Shown here piece by piece: positions 1 to 7,970 of a stretch of DNA of 64,000 nucleotides. The position numbers and the translations under genes are program-made. How positions within the stretch are numbered: position 1 is the first letter of the stretch; every line of letters starts with the position of its first letter. Origin of the DNA: Mesorhizobium sp. AR02 (GTDB lineage Bacteria > Pseudomonadota > Alphaproteobacteria > Rhizobiales > Rhizobiaceae); NCBI RefSeq assembly GCF_024746835.1, contig NZ_CP080533.1:1-64000 (forward strand). The letters are read 5' to 3'. Below the pieces are notes generated by a model that was given only the letters and a program-made list of their open reading frames with translations, did not search any database and was not told the origin of the DNA.

Positions 1-681
1 ATGATCATCTCCGCTGCGATCCCCAAGGGCGGCACTGGCAAATCAACGCTGCTGCGCACCCTCGCATCCGTCGCTCTGCATCGCGGCTATTCGGTCACTC
101 TTATCGATGGCGATCGGCGGCAGAATATGAACCGCTGGTTCCAGATGCTGGGTGACGCTGGCAACCGTCCTGACAGGCTACAGCTGGTAAGCGCGATGAC
201 CCCGCAGGAAATCCTCGACGCCGCAGCCATTCACAACGGTGAGCGCTCCGTCGTATTGATCGATACGGAAGGCACAACAAATGACAACCTCATGGCCGGG
301 CTCTTCGCGGCCGACATTGTCGTCGTGCCGGTCTACTTTGCCCTCGACGACGTGACCGCCGCCATCCAGATCACCGACCACTACATTCCGCTGGCGGTCG
401 AGAGCCGGGGTAGACCGCTGCCTGCGATATTCGTGCTGACCAAGCAGACCATCATCGATGGCAGGGCAAGAGCCCTGACCGAACTGCGCGCCATCATCCA
501 GGCCAACGGCACGCCGATTGCAGAACACGTCCTGCACAATCGTGTTGCCTACCGCGACCTTCAGACCGGGCAGACCCTTTACAGCCCCGCGGTGCCCGAT
601 GCGAAGGCGGTTGCCGAGAGCGAAGGGGTCTTTGACGACCTTCTGCAAACCTTCATCGAAGCCACAAGGAACGCGGCATGA
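1..681 (+). CDS. ParA/VirC1-like partition ATPase
   Basis: A 226-residue P-loop ATPase of the ParA/MinD family. The deviant Walker A motif PKGGTGKST lies at residues 8-16, directly after a start of the form MIISAAIPKGG, which is typical of the family, so the ATG at the window edge is probably the real start. DTEG at about residue 88 fits the Walker A-prime position. There is no N-terminal helix-turn-helix, unlike RepA of the repABC operon elsewhere in the window, so this is the short form used in plasmid partition or in VirC1-type delivery of transfer DNA. It overlaps the next gene by ATGA and is probably translationally coupled to it. I infer that the pair helps partition or conjugative transfer. 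Confidence 0.85.
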   Translation: MIISAAIPKGGTGKSTLLRTLASVALHRGYSVTLIDGDRRQNMNRWFQMLGDAGNRPDRLQLVSAMTPQEILDAAAIHNGERSVVLIDTEGTTNDNLMAGLFAADIVVVPVYFALDDVTAAIQITDHYIPLAVESRGRPLPAIFVLTKQTIIDGRARALTELRAIIQANGTPIAEHVLHNRVAYRDLQTGQTLYSPAVPDAKAVAESEGVFDDLLQTFIEATRNAA

Positions 682-1085
682 GCGAAGACACCGCGCCGAA
701 ACCCGGTGACGACAAGAAAGCCCGCATGATGAAGGCGATTTCCACGCAGCCGCCGGCGCTGCCGAGCATGTTCATCACACCGAAGGTCGAGACATCAGGG
801 ACCAAGGAGCAAGCTGCGCCACAGATGCAGGAACCGACAAAGCCGCCCCCGGCAGTCGGGCCCGATTTTCGCAAGCTGCTGCGGCAGGGTCAGAAAAAGG
901 ACCCCATCGCCGGAAAGAAGATTCGCGAGGAGGAGATGATCCGCTGCGGCTACTACCTGACGGCTGCGGAGCAGCGGCAGTTCAAGTTGCTGGCGATCAG
1001 CAACGGGCACAGCATGACCGAACTGCTGCGAAAGGCTGTCCAGGACTATATCCGCATTCATAAGCACAAACTGCCGAAGGAATAA
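678..1085 (+). CDS. Small partner of the ParA-like ATPase, probable ribbon-helix-helix C-terminus
   Basis: A 135-residue basic protein. The first 80 residues are rich in Pro, Lys and Gln and look disordered. The last 45 (YYLTAAEQRQFKLLAIS onward, ending in ELLRKAVQDYI) have the strand-helix-helix pattern of ribbon-helix-helix DNA-binding proteins. The ATG overlaps the stop of the ParA-like gene (ATGA). A short RHH protein coded directly after a VirC1/ParA-type ATPase is the usual layout of ParG-, CopG- or VirC2-like adaptors. I infer that it binds a centromere or transfer-origin site and recruits the ATPase. No closer family was recognised. Confidence 0.7.
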   Translation: MSEDTAPKPGDDKKARMMKAISTQPPALPSMFITPKVETSGTKEQAAPQMQEPTKPPPAVGPDFRKLLRQGQKKDPIAGKKIREEEMIRCGYYLTAAEQRQFKLLAISNGHSMTELLRKAVQDYIRIHKHKLPKE

Positions 1086-1148
1086 TCGGCGGTTTGGAGT
1101 CGCTGTCTCTTGCTGCAGCTGGTGATGTTCGTGGCTCTTTTGCAACGC

Positions 1149-1186
1149 AAAAAAAGGGCCCGCGATGGAACACTCCGTCGCGGGCC
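1149..1186 (-). terminator. Rho-independent terminator of the 1200-1541 gene
   Basis: A perfect 9-bp stem (GGCCCGCGA at 1157-1165, TCGCGGGCC at 1178-1186) with a 12-nt loop is followed, on the minus strand, by seven U (A-run at 1149-1155). It ends transcription of the minus-strand gene that stops at 1200. Confidence 0.85.
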
Positions 1187-1199
1187 TGAGACGTGTTGC

Positions 1200-1541
1200 C
1201 TACTTGGGTTGGTTGAGGTGTTTCAGCACCTGGCCGAGGATTGCGTTTTGCACCGGACGCCCGCTGGCTGCCGCTTTGTCGTCGGCCAGCTTTGCGGCCA
1301 GTTTGGGCGACAGCGGCATGAAGTCGTAGCCGTGTGAGATGGCAGCGCGGTGAAGATCCTCAAGCGTTTCGAACGCGCGATCGCGGGTGCCGAGCCAAAG
1401 ACCGGGCTCGTCGGTTTCTTCGTGCGGGAACGCTTGAAGGAAGTAGGTTCGAAGTGGCGGGTCGTAGCCGATGACAGTGTCTGGGTCCGAGCGGCCCTGT
1501 CCGGTGACGGTGCTAGTGACAGTGATGGTGTAGCGGCTCAT
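1200..1541 (-). CDS. Conserved-looking protein of unknown function (113 aa)
   Basis: A 113-residue protein that I cannot assign to a named family. The N-terminus (MSRYTITVTSTVTGQG) predicts beta-strands. The middle (TFL- and GLW-containing, then TLEDLHRAAISHGYDFMPLS) is mixed alpha/beta and the last 30 residues are helical and basic. The ATG is preceded at good spacing by AAAGGAGG, and a strong terminator follows the stop, so this is a real gene. It reads in the same direction as the DUF736 gene just upstream (57 nt apart) and may share its promoter. Such genes are common in conjugative-plasmid backbones of Rhizobiales; the function is unknown. Confidence 0.7.
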   Translation of the reverse strand: MSRYTITVTSTVTGQGRSDPDTVIGYDPPLRTYFLQAFPHEETDEPGLWLGTRDRAFETLEDLHRAAISHGYDFMPLSPKLAAKLADDKAAASGRPVQNAILGQVLKHLNQPK

Positions 1542-1598
1542 TGCAACCTCCTTTTGCCGTTGGGGAGCCGGCCCCTGGGGGGGCCGGCCACCGATGCC

Positions 1599-1922
1599 TC
1601 ACTGGGGGTTGTTCCAGAGGATGACCCTCTTGTTTTCCTCGCCGCCGGGGGCGGGAGCGAGGTTGCCGAAGATCACGCCGATCTCGGGGGCTTCCAGCTT
1701 GACCGAGAGGTACTCCTCTCCCGAACGCTGGGAGATGCGGTGCCAGCCGGCTCCGATCTCGAAGCCCGTGCGCTTGTTGACGATCCGGTAGTCGGGGGCG
1801 TCCTCGCGCGACTTGTTGGTGTTCGGAATGAGGGTGATCGGGGCATTGACCCGGAGCGTGGCAAAGACGCCTTCCATCGAGCCGTCGGCCTTGGTGGTGA
1901 GGTTTGCGATCGTGGTGGCCAT
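1599..1922 (-). CDS. DUF736 family protein
   Basis: A 107-residue DUF736 protein. The family is recognised from MATTIANLTTKADG at the N-terminus, the IPNTNKSREDAPDYRI segment, GFEIGAGW in the middle and GVIFGNLAPAPGG near the end. The start at 1922 is chosen over the upstream in-frame ATG because it has AAGGAGAACTACC in front of it and matches the usual family N-terminus. DUF736 genes are common on conjugative plasmids and ICEs of alphaproteobacteria; the biochemical role is not known. The whole ribosome-binding region lies in one arm of a 33-bp palindrome, and a dead DUF736 copy starts from the other arm. Confidence 0.85.
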   Translation of the reverse strand: MATTIANLTTKADGSMEGVFATLRVNAPITLIPNTNKSREDAPDYRIVNKRTGFEIGAGWHRISQRSGEEYLSVKLEAPEIGVIFGNLAPAPGGEENKRVILWNNPQ

Positions 1923-1986
1923 GGTAGTTCTCCTTCGGTTGCATCGGGACCATTCCCGATGCAACCGAAGGAGAACTACCATGGCC
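1917..1986. repeat. 33-bp perfect inverted repeat shared by two divergent DUF736 leaders
   Basis: The arms at 1917-1949 and 1954-1986 are exact reverse complements, separated by CCAT. Each arm carries the same AAGGAGAACTACCATGGCC leader and start codon, one facing each way. The live DUF736 gene starts in the left arm and the pseudogene in the right arm. It looks like an inverted duplication of the gene 5-prime end kept identical while the second coding copy decayed. Confidence 0.95.
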
Positions 1987-2290
1987 GCCATCGCTTGACC
2001 GCCGACGCAACGCTGCCGGATCGCAGGAACATGCTGCAGCCTCTCGGGTCATGTCGTCGGCATTGCCAACACATCGAACAGCAGCCCGGCGCGTGACCTC
2101 CTTGCGTGTTCGGAATGGCGGCATAGCGGTTTCGAGATCGGAGCCGGCTGGCAGCGAACTTCACGCCCCTCGGGACGATACCGCGCAGTCAGGTTGGATG
2201 ACCCGGCAAGCCAGGATGTTGTTCGGCAGGCTTGCACCCGCTTCAGAGGCGAGACGGGTCAAGATGATCATCTGCACGACGCCCGGCGGC
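1981..2290 (+). pseudogene. Decayed second copy of the DUF736 gene
   Basis: The start codon in the right arm of the palindrome gives only five codons (MAAIA) before a stop. Further on, at about 2127-2155, one frame reads GFEIGAGWQRTSRPSG, matching GFEIGAGWHRISQRSG of the live gene. Then, after a frameshift, another frame at about 2215-2295 reads MLFGRLAPASEARRVKMIIC, matching VIFGNLAPAPGGEENKRVIL. The order is that of DUF736, so this is a frameshifted, stop-containing paralog, transcribed divergently from the intact gene. The 5-prime half is too diverged to align by eye. Confidence 0.75.
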
Positions 2291-2399
2291 TCTGCGCGTG
2301 GAAAAGGGGCCGGCTCCGTCCGCTCATACAAGTGGATTAGGCGGCGAGGAGCCGGATGAACATAAGGAACCCGCCGGGCTGTCGGCTGGACCGCATCCA

Positions 2400-2933
2400 T
2401 CATCCTGTTAACGCCAGACGCTCGTCCGGCATCATGCGGGCTTCGACCTGGCGGCGAATGTCCGGATCGACATGGCGGAGCATGGCGCACCAGTCCTCCA
2501 CATTGTACGTCGTCGCCATCCGGCCCCTGGTCAGATCGTAAATGACGCACGGCTTGTTCGCGATGGCGAGCCGAAGCACGTTGACGGCCGTAACGGGTGA
2601 TGCGCCGTCCCAGACCATCATGCCAAAGTCGGCGCGCTGTGCCATCTCCCGGTCCTTTGCGGCGTGGAACCAGTGCTCGTGAACTCCTTCAGGAGAAGGA
2701 ACATGGTAGGCGGCCCAGTCGCCGAGATTGTTGCGGGGTTCCTTGCCGGCATGGAAGACCCCGACATGCTCGTACTTATACCCGGCGAGCAGGCCCTGCG
2801 CCTCGGCATCGGCTCCAGGCGCGTCGCCAACCAGCACGCCGTGCTCGGCAGCAACGATTGCGCCGATGCGAGCGATGGCAGGTTCCGGCAGCTCGAATAT
2901 CTCGCGTGATCCGCCTATGAATATCATCGACAT
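2400..2933 (-). CDS. SLOG-superfamily (YspA/DUF2493-like) nucleotide-binding protein
   Basis: A 177-residue protein with a Rossmann-like SLOG fold: FIGGSREIFELP at the N-terminus, LVGDAPGADAEAQ at about residue 35 (the phosphate-binding GxxxGxD loop), and FGMMVWDGASPVTAVNV followed by KPCVIYDL, which resembles the second nucleotide-contacting segment of DprA/LOG-type proteins. ATG 2933 is preceded by GAGAAGGG; an ATG two codons in is also possible. SLOG proteins bind nucleotides or their derivatives, and plasmid copies are usually uncharacterised. A second SLOG protein is coded at 3957-4898, so the backbone carries two of the fold. Confidence 0.65.
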   Translation of the reverse strand: MSMIFIGGSREIFELPEPAIARIGAIVAAEHGVLVGDAPGADAEAQGLLAGYKYEHVGVFHAGKEPRNNLGDWAAYHVPSPEGVHEHWFHAAKDREMAQRADFGMMVWDGASPVTAVNVLRLAIANKPCVIYDLTRGRMATTYNVEDWCAMLRHVDPDIRRQVEARMMPDERLALTG

Positions 2934-3223
2934 GGTGGCTTTCCCTTCTCTCCAGCGCCCCCGCCCCGCGCCGGCCGCCCTCTCCCCTGACCTTGCGCTA
3001 GGGATCGTCACCCGAAGGCCGAGACGGCAAAGCCGGCTCGGGGAGCGGCGGGACGCCGCGACGAGAGCCCGGCCGGCCGCAGGCCGGCGCGCCCGGACCT
3101 TGCCGCTGCCGGAGGCGCTACGCGCATCTGGCTAGTGGCGCTTCGCGCTTGGAGCTAGTTGTCTTTGTCGGCCAGCCAGAGGCTCACGTCCTGGATCGAG
3201 CGCATGGCCGCGAAAAGAGAACG

Positions 3224-3646
3224 TCAATCCAGACGGCTGACGCGGCGGCCCTCGCTGCGCGCTTCGATAAAGGCGCCTGCGATCTTCATCATGAATGCCT
3301 TGCTGAAACGACCAGAGGGCTTACCGTCGGATTCGATGTACCAGGAGCGTTCGGCAATATCGTAGTTGTATTCGTCAACCACGATCCAGCAGCGTTTGAG
3401 ATCGGTCAGACCGGCGCGGCGGCACTCGATAGCGGAGACTTCCAAGCCGACCCGATCGCTGGTCGGTGGCTGGGTGGTTATCGCCAGGAGCGCGAGATGG
3501 GTCAGGCCATCTCTTGCGCCGCGGACAGCGATGACCACGCAGGTTGGCCGGCTCTTGCGGCCTTCCGTTTCGCCGCGCTCGTGTTGCCATGCCCAAAGAT
3601 ACGGGTAGGAGATCACCTGACCAGGCAGAAATCTACCGCTCATCAT
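3224..3646 (-). CDS. PemK/MazF-like toxin of a type II module
   Basis: A 140-residue protein with a MazF/PemK-type start: GQVISYPYLWAWQHERGE, then KSRPTCVVI, the usual first two strands of the SH3-like barrel of these mRNA interferases. An insert and a longer C-terminus (ending in IEARSEGRRVSRLD) make it larger than classic MazF (about 110 residues). The start is ATG 3646, with GGAAGGA ahead of it, or ATG 3643. It overlaps the end of the Phd-type antitoxin gene by 14 nt, the usual antitoxin-first layout. I infer growth inhibition by RNA cleavage; the family match is by motif only. Confidence 0.65.
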   Translation of the reverse strand: MMSGRFLPGQVISYPYLWAWQHERGETEGRKSRPTCVVIAVRGARDGLTHLALLAITTQPPTSDRVGLEVSAIECRRAGLTDLKRCWIVVDEYNYDIAERSWYIESDGKPSGRFSKAFMMKIAGAFIEARSEGRRVSRLD

Positions 3647-3893
3647 CGTATCCTTCCCCGCGCGCCAATCGGTCGATCTCGGCGGCGAAGAGTTCCGTGT
3701 GTTCCTCCGGCATCTCGGAGACATGGTATGCGCGGCGGGGATCGCCGCCGATGCGCATCCGTTCGTAGTGCTCGTAGCTCATTAGCACGAACCGGGGTTT
3801 CCGGTGCTTGGTGAGAATAACGGGTTCGCGGCTGGCAACGTCGGTGACGTCGCCGACCTGCTTGTTGAGATCCCCCGTCGTGAACTGGCGCAT
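3633..3893 (-). CDS. Phd/YefM-type antitoxin
   Basis: An 86-residue protein. The N-terminus (FTTGDLNKQVGDVTDVASREPVILTKHRKPRFVLMSYEHYERM) is the Phd/YefM DNA-binding fold: helix, strand, the TKHxKPRFVLMS beta hairpin and a following helix. The C-terminus (HTELFAAEIDRLARGEG) would be the toxin-binding tail. It lies first in the two-gene operon with the PemK-like toxin. Tandem direct repeats just upstream (3924-3940) are likely the operator, since Phd proteins repress their own operons. A Phd antitoxin with a PemK-like toxin is a less common pairing than Phd-Doc or YefM-YoeB. Confidence 0.8.
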   Translation of the reverse strand: MRQFTTGDLNKQVGDVTDVASREPVILTKHRKPRFVLMSYEHYERMRIGGDPRRAYHVSEMPEEHTELFAAEIDRLARGEGYDDER

Positions 3894-3923
3894 GGCTGGA
3901 CTCCTTGATCAGTCTCCATATTA

Positions 3924-3940
3924 TCTGGATTTTCTGGATT
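3924..3940. promoter_or_regulatory. Tandem repeats in the antitoxin promoter
   Basis: TCTGGATT occurs at 3924-3931 and again at 3933-3940, a 9-nt period, 31-47 nt upstream of the antitoxin start at 3893. Position and repetition fit an operator for Phd autoregulation. The -10-like ATAATA lies beside it on the minus strand. Confidence 0.45.
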
Positions 3941-3956
3941 TGCAAGAAAACGGCGC

Positions 3957-4898
3957 TCACGCGCCGCCCTCCGCGAACCGCCAGACGGGGATGCCCAGCC
4001 GACGCGCCTTGTCGGCAAGGTTGTCGGTGATGCCGGAGCCGGGAAAGACGATCAGGCCGTAGGGCACCACCGAGAGAAGCTGGTCGTTGCGGCGGAACGG
4101 GGCTGCCTTGGCGTGCCTGCTCCAGTCCGGCTTGTAGGCGATCTGGGTGACCTTCCGGTTCTCGGCCCAGCAGGCTGCGATGCGCTCGGCGCCGCGCGGG
4201 CTGCCGCCGTGGAGCAGAACCATGTCGGGATGCTTCTCGCGAGCCTTGTCGAGCGCGTCCCAGATCCGGTCGTGATCATTGCAGTCGAGGCCGCCGGCGA
4301 AGGCGATCTTGGTCCCGGCTGGAACGAGCACCTCGGTTTCGGCGTGGCGACGGGCGGCGAGGAAGTCGCGGGAGTCGATCACCGCCGCGGTCATCGCCTG
4401 GTGGCTGACCTTGGAGCCGGTGCGCGGCCGCCATGCCGATCCGGTTTGTGCCTCGTAGAGGTCGGCGGCCTCATCGCGCATGATTTCGAGCACGTTGCGG
4501 CGCTCGATATAGGTGATGCCTTCGGCCGTGAGCCGTTCGAGATCGACCGACTTCACCTCGGAGCCGTCCTGCTCCTGCTGGCTCGAACGCTGCGCCTCCT
4601 CATTGCGGTCGAGGCTGCGGGCGACACGCCCGGCGGCACGGTGGAAGACGTTTGCGAAGGACCAGAGCAGGTCGTCGAGATCGGGTTCGAGCCTCGTGTC
4701 GCCGAGCATGCCGGCGAAGGTTTCCACGCTCCCGGCGAGGCCGGCCCGGATCACTTCGTCGTCGGGAAGTGGCCGAGGATCAGGTTCGTCCTGATGCGGG
4801 CGATGGCCGTACATCTGCAGTTCGAGGATGACGCGGTCGGTCGGCGAGGAGGCGTGGTAGGGCTCGTAGGCGTCGTCGAGGGGAAGCTCGTAGGTCAT
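3957..4898 (-). CDS. DUF2493 (SLOG) domain protein of conjugative elements
   Basis: A 313-residue protein. The C-terminal third carries the DUF2493/SLOG signature: KIAFAGGLDCNDHDRIWDAL, then MVLLHGGSPRGAERIAACWA, then VIVFPGSG-type loop (GLIVFPGSGITDNLADKARRLG). The N-terminal two thirds are helical and rich in Glu and Arg, with no recognised domain. Start ATG 4898 has GGAGAC upstream; an ORF extension further upstream has no such signal. Genes of this size and layout are frequent beside DUF736 and primase genes on rhizobial and sphingomonad transfer plasmids. The ligand is unknown; nucleotide binding is inferred from the fold. Confidence 0.75.
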   Translation of the reverse strand: MTYELPLDDAYEPYHASSPTDRVILELQMYGHRPHQDEPDPRPLPDDEVIRAGLAGSVETFAGMLGDTRLEPDLDDLLWSFANVFHRAAGRVARSLDRNEEAQRSSQQEQDGSEVKSVDLERLTAEGITYIERRNVLEIMRDEAADLYEAQTGSAWRPRTGSKVSHQAMTAAVIDSRDFLAARRHAETEVLVPAGTKIAFAGGLDCNDHDRIWDALDKAREKHPDMVLLHGGSPRGAERIAACWAENRKVTQIAYKPDWSRHAKAAPFRRNDQLLSVVPYGLIVFPGSGITDNLADKARRLGIPVWRFAEGGA

Positions 4899-5598
4899 GG
4901 CGTGTCTCCGTCGGTTATGGCCGCGCCCTTCGCGGCCTGACATCGCATCCCGGCCGCGCCCCGGGCGCGGCCGCACCGAAGGCCGGAGCGCGAGCGAAGG
5001 ACGGCGCAGCCGTTGCGGCCGTGACCGGGGGGTGGCAGGGGTCGCCTCTCAGGCAGGCCGCGGGCGCGGCTTCTCTGGTGGAGCGCCGCCATGTCTGCAG
5101 GCTGTCCGGCGACGCCGCGCCGGCCCGCGTGCCGGCCCGACGCGTTCATCCGAGCGGCAGGAAGAGACGGGCATCCTCCGGGACGAGCTGGTCGCTGAGC
5201 CATGCCGCGAGACAGGCGGGCCCGAGATGACGCAGGTCGTCGTTGAAATCGCCGAGCTGCGGCCGCAACACCAGGGCGAGGATTCCGGCTTCGCCGGCTC
5301 GCTGGCTGAGACGCTCGATGCCGTGCCGGCCGGCGGCATCGGCATCGGCCGCGATGTAGAGGCGACGGCAGCCAGGCGGGAAGGTAAGGCCGGCGAGGTG
5401 ATTGGCCGAAGTGGCGGCGGCAACCGGCAGCGCCGGCATCACCACCTTAAGCGACGCCATCGTCTCGAACCCCCCGCCGGCGGCCATGACCGGGGCGAGC
5501 TCACCGGGCTCAAGGCCAAGCCAGATGGCGTTGCCCAGGAGATGACCCAGTGAGCGGCGTGGATCCGCGAGTTGCGCCTTGCCCTGACCCGAGGGATC

Positions 5599-6867
5599 TG
5601 TTTGGACCGGAGACATCGCGAACAGGTGTGCGAGGACATCGCGAACAGTTTTGCATGCTATCGAGCCAAGGTGTTGAGGTCGATGGTTTCTATTTTCTGA
5701 TGTCTGAACCATGTGTCGAAGACGCCATCTGTGTTGGTAGGCCTGAAGGCGACGGACTTTCCCGCGAAGGCCCTGCACAAGCGCATTGAGCGGCCAAGAA
5801 TGGAGACGAAGCCGTGCTGCTGAACGCGGCGGATGAGATCGTCCTTAGCGTATTCGAACGGCTCGACAGTTTCGCGATACTGGCGCTGCGAGGCTTGGTA
5901 GCGATCGAGCGGCACGCCGCCGTCCAGCGCGTCGTGGGGACGCTGGGCGTTGTAGACGTGGCGCCACTGGTCGAATGCATCCTGGGCCTCGGCGAGATCG
6001 GCGAAGGGCGGTCCCTGCAGTGCCTCGGCCTTGAGCGAACGATGGAAGCGCTCGTCCTTGCCGAGTGTCTGCGGATGGCAAGGCCTGGAGTGGCTCATGG
6101 TGATGCCCGTTTCGATCAGCCAGACGGTGAGCAAGGTGAAGTCGTTGCGGCCGCCATCGCCCCAAGGCGGACCATTGTCGGTGGCGATGCGCCACGGCAG
6201 TCCGTAGCGACGGAAGGCGGTGATCAGCCGGGCTTTTACGGTCTCGGTGGTCTGGTCGGCGCAAGCCGACAGCGCGACCGAGAAGCGCGAATGGTCGTCG
6301 AGCACGGTAAGCGGGTGCAGCCGGCCGGTACGCAAGGCAACGTGCCCCTTGAAGTCCATCTGCCACAGGTCGTTGGGGGCGGCATGCTCGAAGCGAATGA
6401 AAGGCTGGGCTCCGCCGCCCAACGCCCCCAGTTCGATACCGTGGCGGCGCAGGATGCCGGTCACCGTCGAGGCCGCCGGCGTGCCAATACCTTCGCGGGC
6501 GAGCACGCGCGCGATCTTGCGCCCACCCCAGGCGGGATGCGCCACACGCACCGAAACGGCTGCCGCTTCCACCTCCGGCGCGCTGCGTGCCGGGCTCGAC
6601 CGCGGCCGACGAGACTGCTCAACCAGTCCAGCCTCGCCCTCGATCCGATAGCGCGAAAGCAACTTGTGGCCACAGGTCCGGCCGATACCGAAGCGCCGGC
6701 ACAAAAGGCTCACATTCGCCCCAGGCGCTAGCGCCAGGCGCACAAACTCTTCCTTCTGCTTCATCGCGCTTCTGTCCTCGAATGGCATCCCGAACCCCCT
6801 CGCGCAAAAGCGCAAAACTGTTCGCGATGTCCTCGCACACCTGTTCGCGATGTCTCCGGTCCAAACA
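5599..6867 (-). mobile_element. IS481-family insertion sequence, complete (1269 bp)
   Basis: The ends at 5599-5654 and 6812-6867 are perfect 56-bp inverted repeats starting TGTTTGGACCGG. The repeats contain internal ATCGCGAACAG motifs in tandem. The element is flanked by GGATC on both sides (5594-5598 and 6868-6872), a 5-bp target duplication. It holds one transposase gene. Perfect ends and an intact target duplication point to a recent insertion. Confidence 0.93.
5658..6788 (-). CDS. IS481-family DDE transposase
   Basis: A 376-residue transposase. The N-terminus has a helix-turn-helix (VSLLCRRFGIGRTCGHKLLSRY) followed by the basic EQSRRPRSSP linker typical of IS481. The catalytic rve core shows the first Asp in LWQMDFKGHV, the second in ATDNGPPWG and the Glu in LGKDERFHRSLKAE. 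The C-terminus has the YNxxRPHxALDGxxP motif (YNAQRPHDALDGGVP). The start may be ATG 6788 or ATG 6764; both lie inside the element. Translation upstream of 6788 runs through into the split primase gene, giving an artificial longer frame. Confidence 0.9.
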   Translation of the reverse strand: MPFEDRSAMKQKEEFVRLALAPGANVSLLCRRFGIGRTCGHKLLSRYRIEGEAGLVEQSRRPRSSPARSAPEVEAAAVSVRVAHPAWGGRKIARVLAREGIGTPAASTVTGILRRHGIELGALGGGAQPFIRFEHAAPNDLWQMDFKGHVALRTGRLHPLTVLDDHSRFSVALSACADQTTETVKARLITAFRRYGLPWRIATDNGPPWGDGGRNDFTLLTVWLIETGITMSHSRPCHPQTLGKDERFHRSLKAEALQGPPFADLAEAQDAFDQWRHVYNAQRPHDALDGGVPLDRYQASQRQYRETVEPFEYAKDDLIRRVQQHGFVSILGRSMRLCRAFAGKSVAFRPTNTDGVFDTWFRHQKIETIDLNTLAR

Positions 6868-7487
6868 GGATCAAGCCAGGTGCGTTGCAGGCCGGTGATC
6901 TTCCCGTCGAAGCTGGTGACAGCGGCAATGAGGGCAGGAAGGGGCCGCGTCTCGCCGGTCACGAAATCCCGGTAGTAGCAGCCGGGATGGAAGCGCAGCG
7001 CACGCTCATGCACGGAGAGCAGAATGCCGCGGCCGGCGAGGTATCGTTCGGCCAGTGTGCCGGCGATCGGCTGCGACATGGCGAACAGCCGACGCGCCGC
7101 TTCAGGCGAGCCGCGTGCCGCGGCAGGCTGGCGCTGCGCGCCGAGGGACTGGGGCGCAGGCTGGTGCGATGGCAGCGGCATGGAGAGGAAGCGACGTGCT
7201 TCGTCCGCGACCTCGCGGAAGTCGACCAGACCACAGCTCAGTTCGATGACGTCAAGCAGGTCGCTATGTTCCCCCGACGACTCGTCGACCCACTTTCCGG
7301 CTGCCTTGCCGCCCACCGCTTTGAGCCGCACATGCATGGAGCGGCCGCGCGTGTTGCGGACATCGCCGACCATCCAGTAGTTGCCGGAGCGATGGCCGTT
7401 GCAGAGATATTCGCGGCACACCGCCTCGGCATGTTCGCCAAGGCGGCGTGCCAGCTCGGAGGCCGAGACGGTCATGATCGTCTCCCC

Positions 7488-7970
7488 TCACGCCGCTGCC
7501 GCGCGGTCGGTGACGCCGACCAGTGTGTGGCGGTCGAGCAGCGCGGCGAGGATGGACGGCCCTTTCTCGCTCGTCGGGATGAACAGTCGGAGCTTCCATG
7601 AGATGATTTCGGAGATCAGCCCCAGCGCCTTCAGCCGGGGAACAAAAGCGTCGGTAAAGCCGATCAGCTCGATACGGTGGTCGTTCATGACCCGACTGCG
7701 GCGCAGGATCAGGCCATCGGCGAGTTGCAGTCCGATCCTGCCTTCCACGAGCCCGGTCCAGGCATCTTGCGGGGCGAGCGCCGGTACATGATCGATACCC
7801 AGATTGCGCAACATGGTCGCCACAAGGGTCGGCGCGATGTGACGCCCGATGATGCGCTCGCCGGCATCGGTCTGGATCCGATAGACCTGACAATCATGAT
7901 CCGGCAGCCTACGCCAGATTGGCAACAGCAGGCCCGTCACGATGTGAAAGGTGCTGGTGGTGAAGGTGGT
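7488..7970 (-). pseudogene. C-terminal remnant of a strawberry-notch-like helicase
   Basis: The segment reads TFHIVTGLLLPIWRRLP, then VYRIQTDAGERIIGR and an end of about 150 residues, matching what I know of the last part of the strawberry-notch-type NTPase/helicase proteins (often over 1400 residues) coded next to primase genes on large alphaproteobacterial plasmids. Upstream of about 7970 the frame continues into sequence with no resemblance to the family, so the large N-terminal ATPase part is missing. The stop lies 12 nt before the split primase gene, so the two were probably one operon. Family assignment rests on the tail only. Confidence 0.55.

Larger units (their letters stand above)
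5146..7475 (-). pseudogene. Toprim-domain primase-like gene split by an IS481 element
   Basis: The N-terminal part (7475-6868) reads MTVSASELARRLGEHAEAVC and continues through NYWMVGDV, DLLDVIEL and a YLAGRGI segment, as in plasmid primases with a DUF7146-like N-terminus. The C-terminal part (5598-5146) contains the Toprim-like stretch RRLYIAADADAAGRHGIERL and ends DARLFLPLG. The element at 5599-6867 sits between them with a GGATC duplication. Removing the element and one GGATC copy leaves 1056 nt, a multiple of three, and joins TWLDP to SGQGKAQLADP with no stop: a 351-residue protein. The gene is therefore dead now but was intact at the moment of insertion. It lies 12 nt downstream of the helicase remnant, in the same direction. 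Confidence 0.85.

Noticed and set aside
4113..4940. 275-codon plus-strand frame
   Set aside because: Shadow of the DUF2493 gene on the minus strand.
5594..6872. Composite transposon around the IS481 element
   Set aside because: Only one copy is seen and it has its own target duplication, so it inserted alone.
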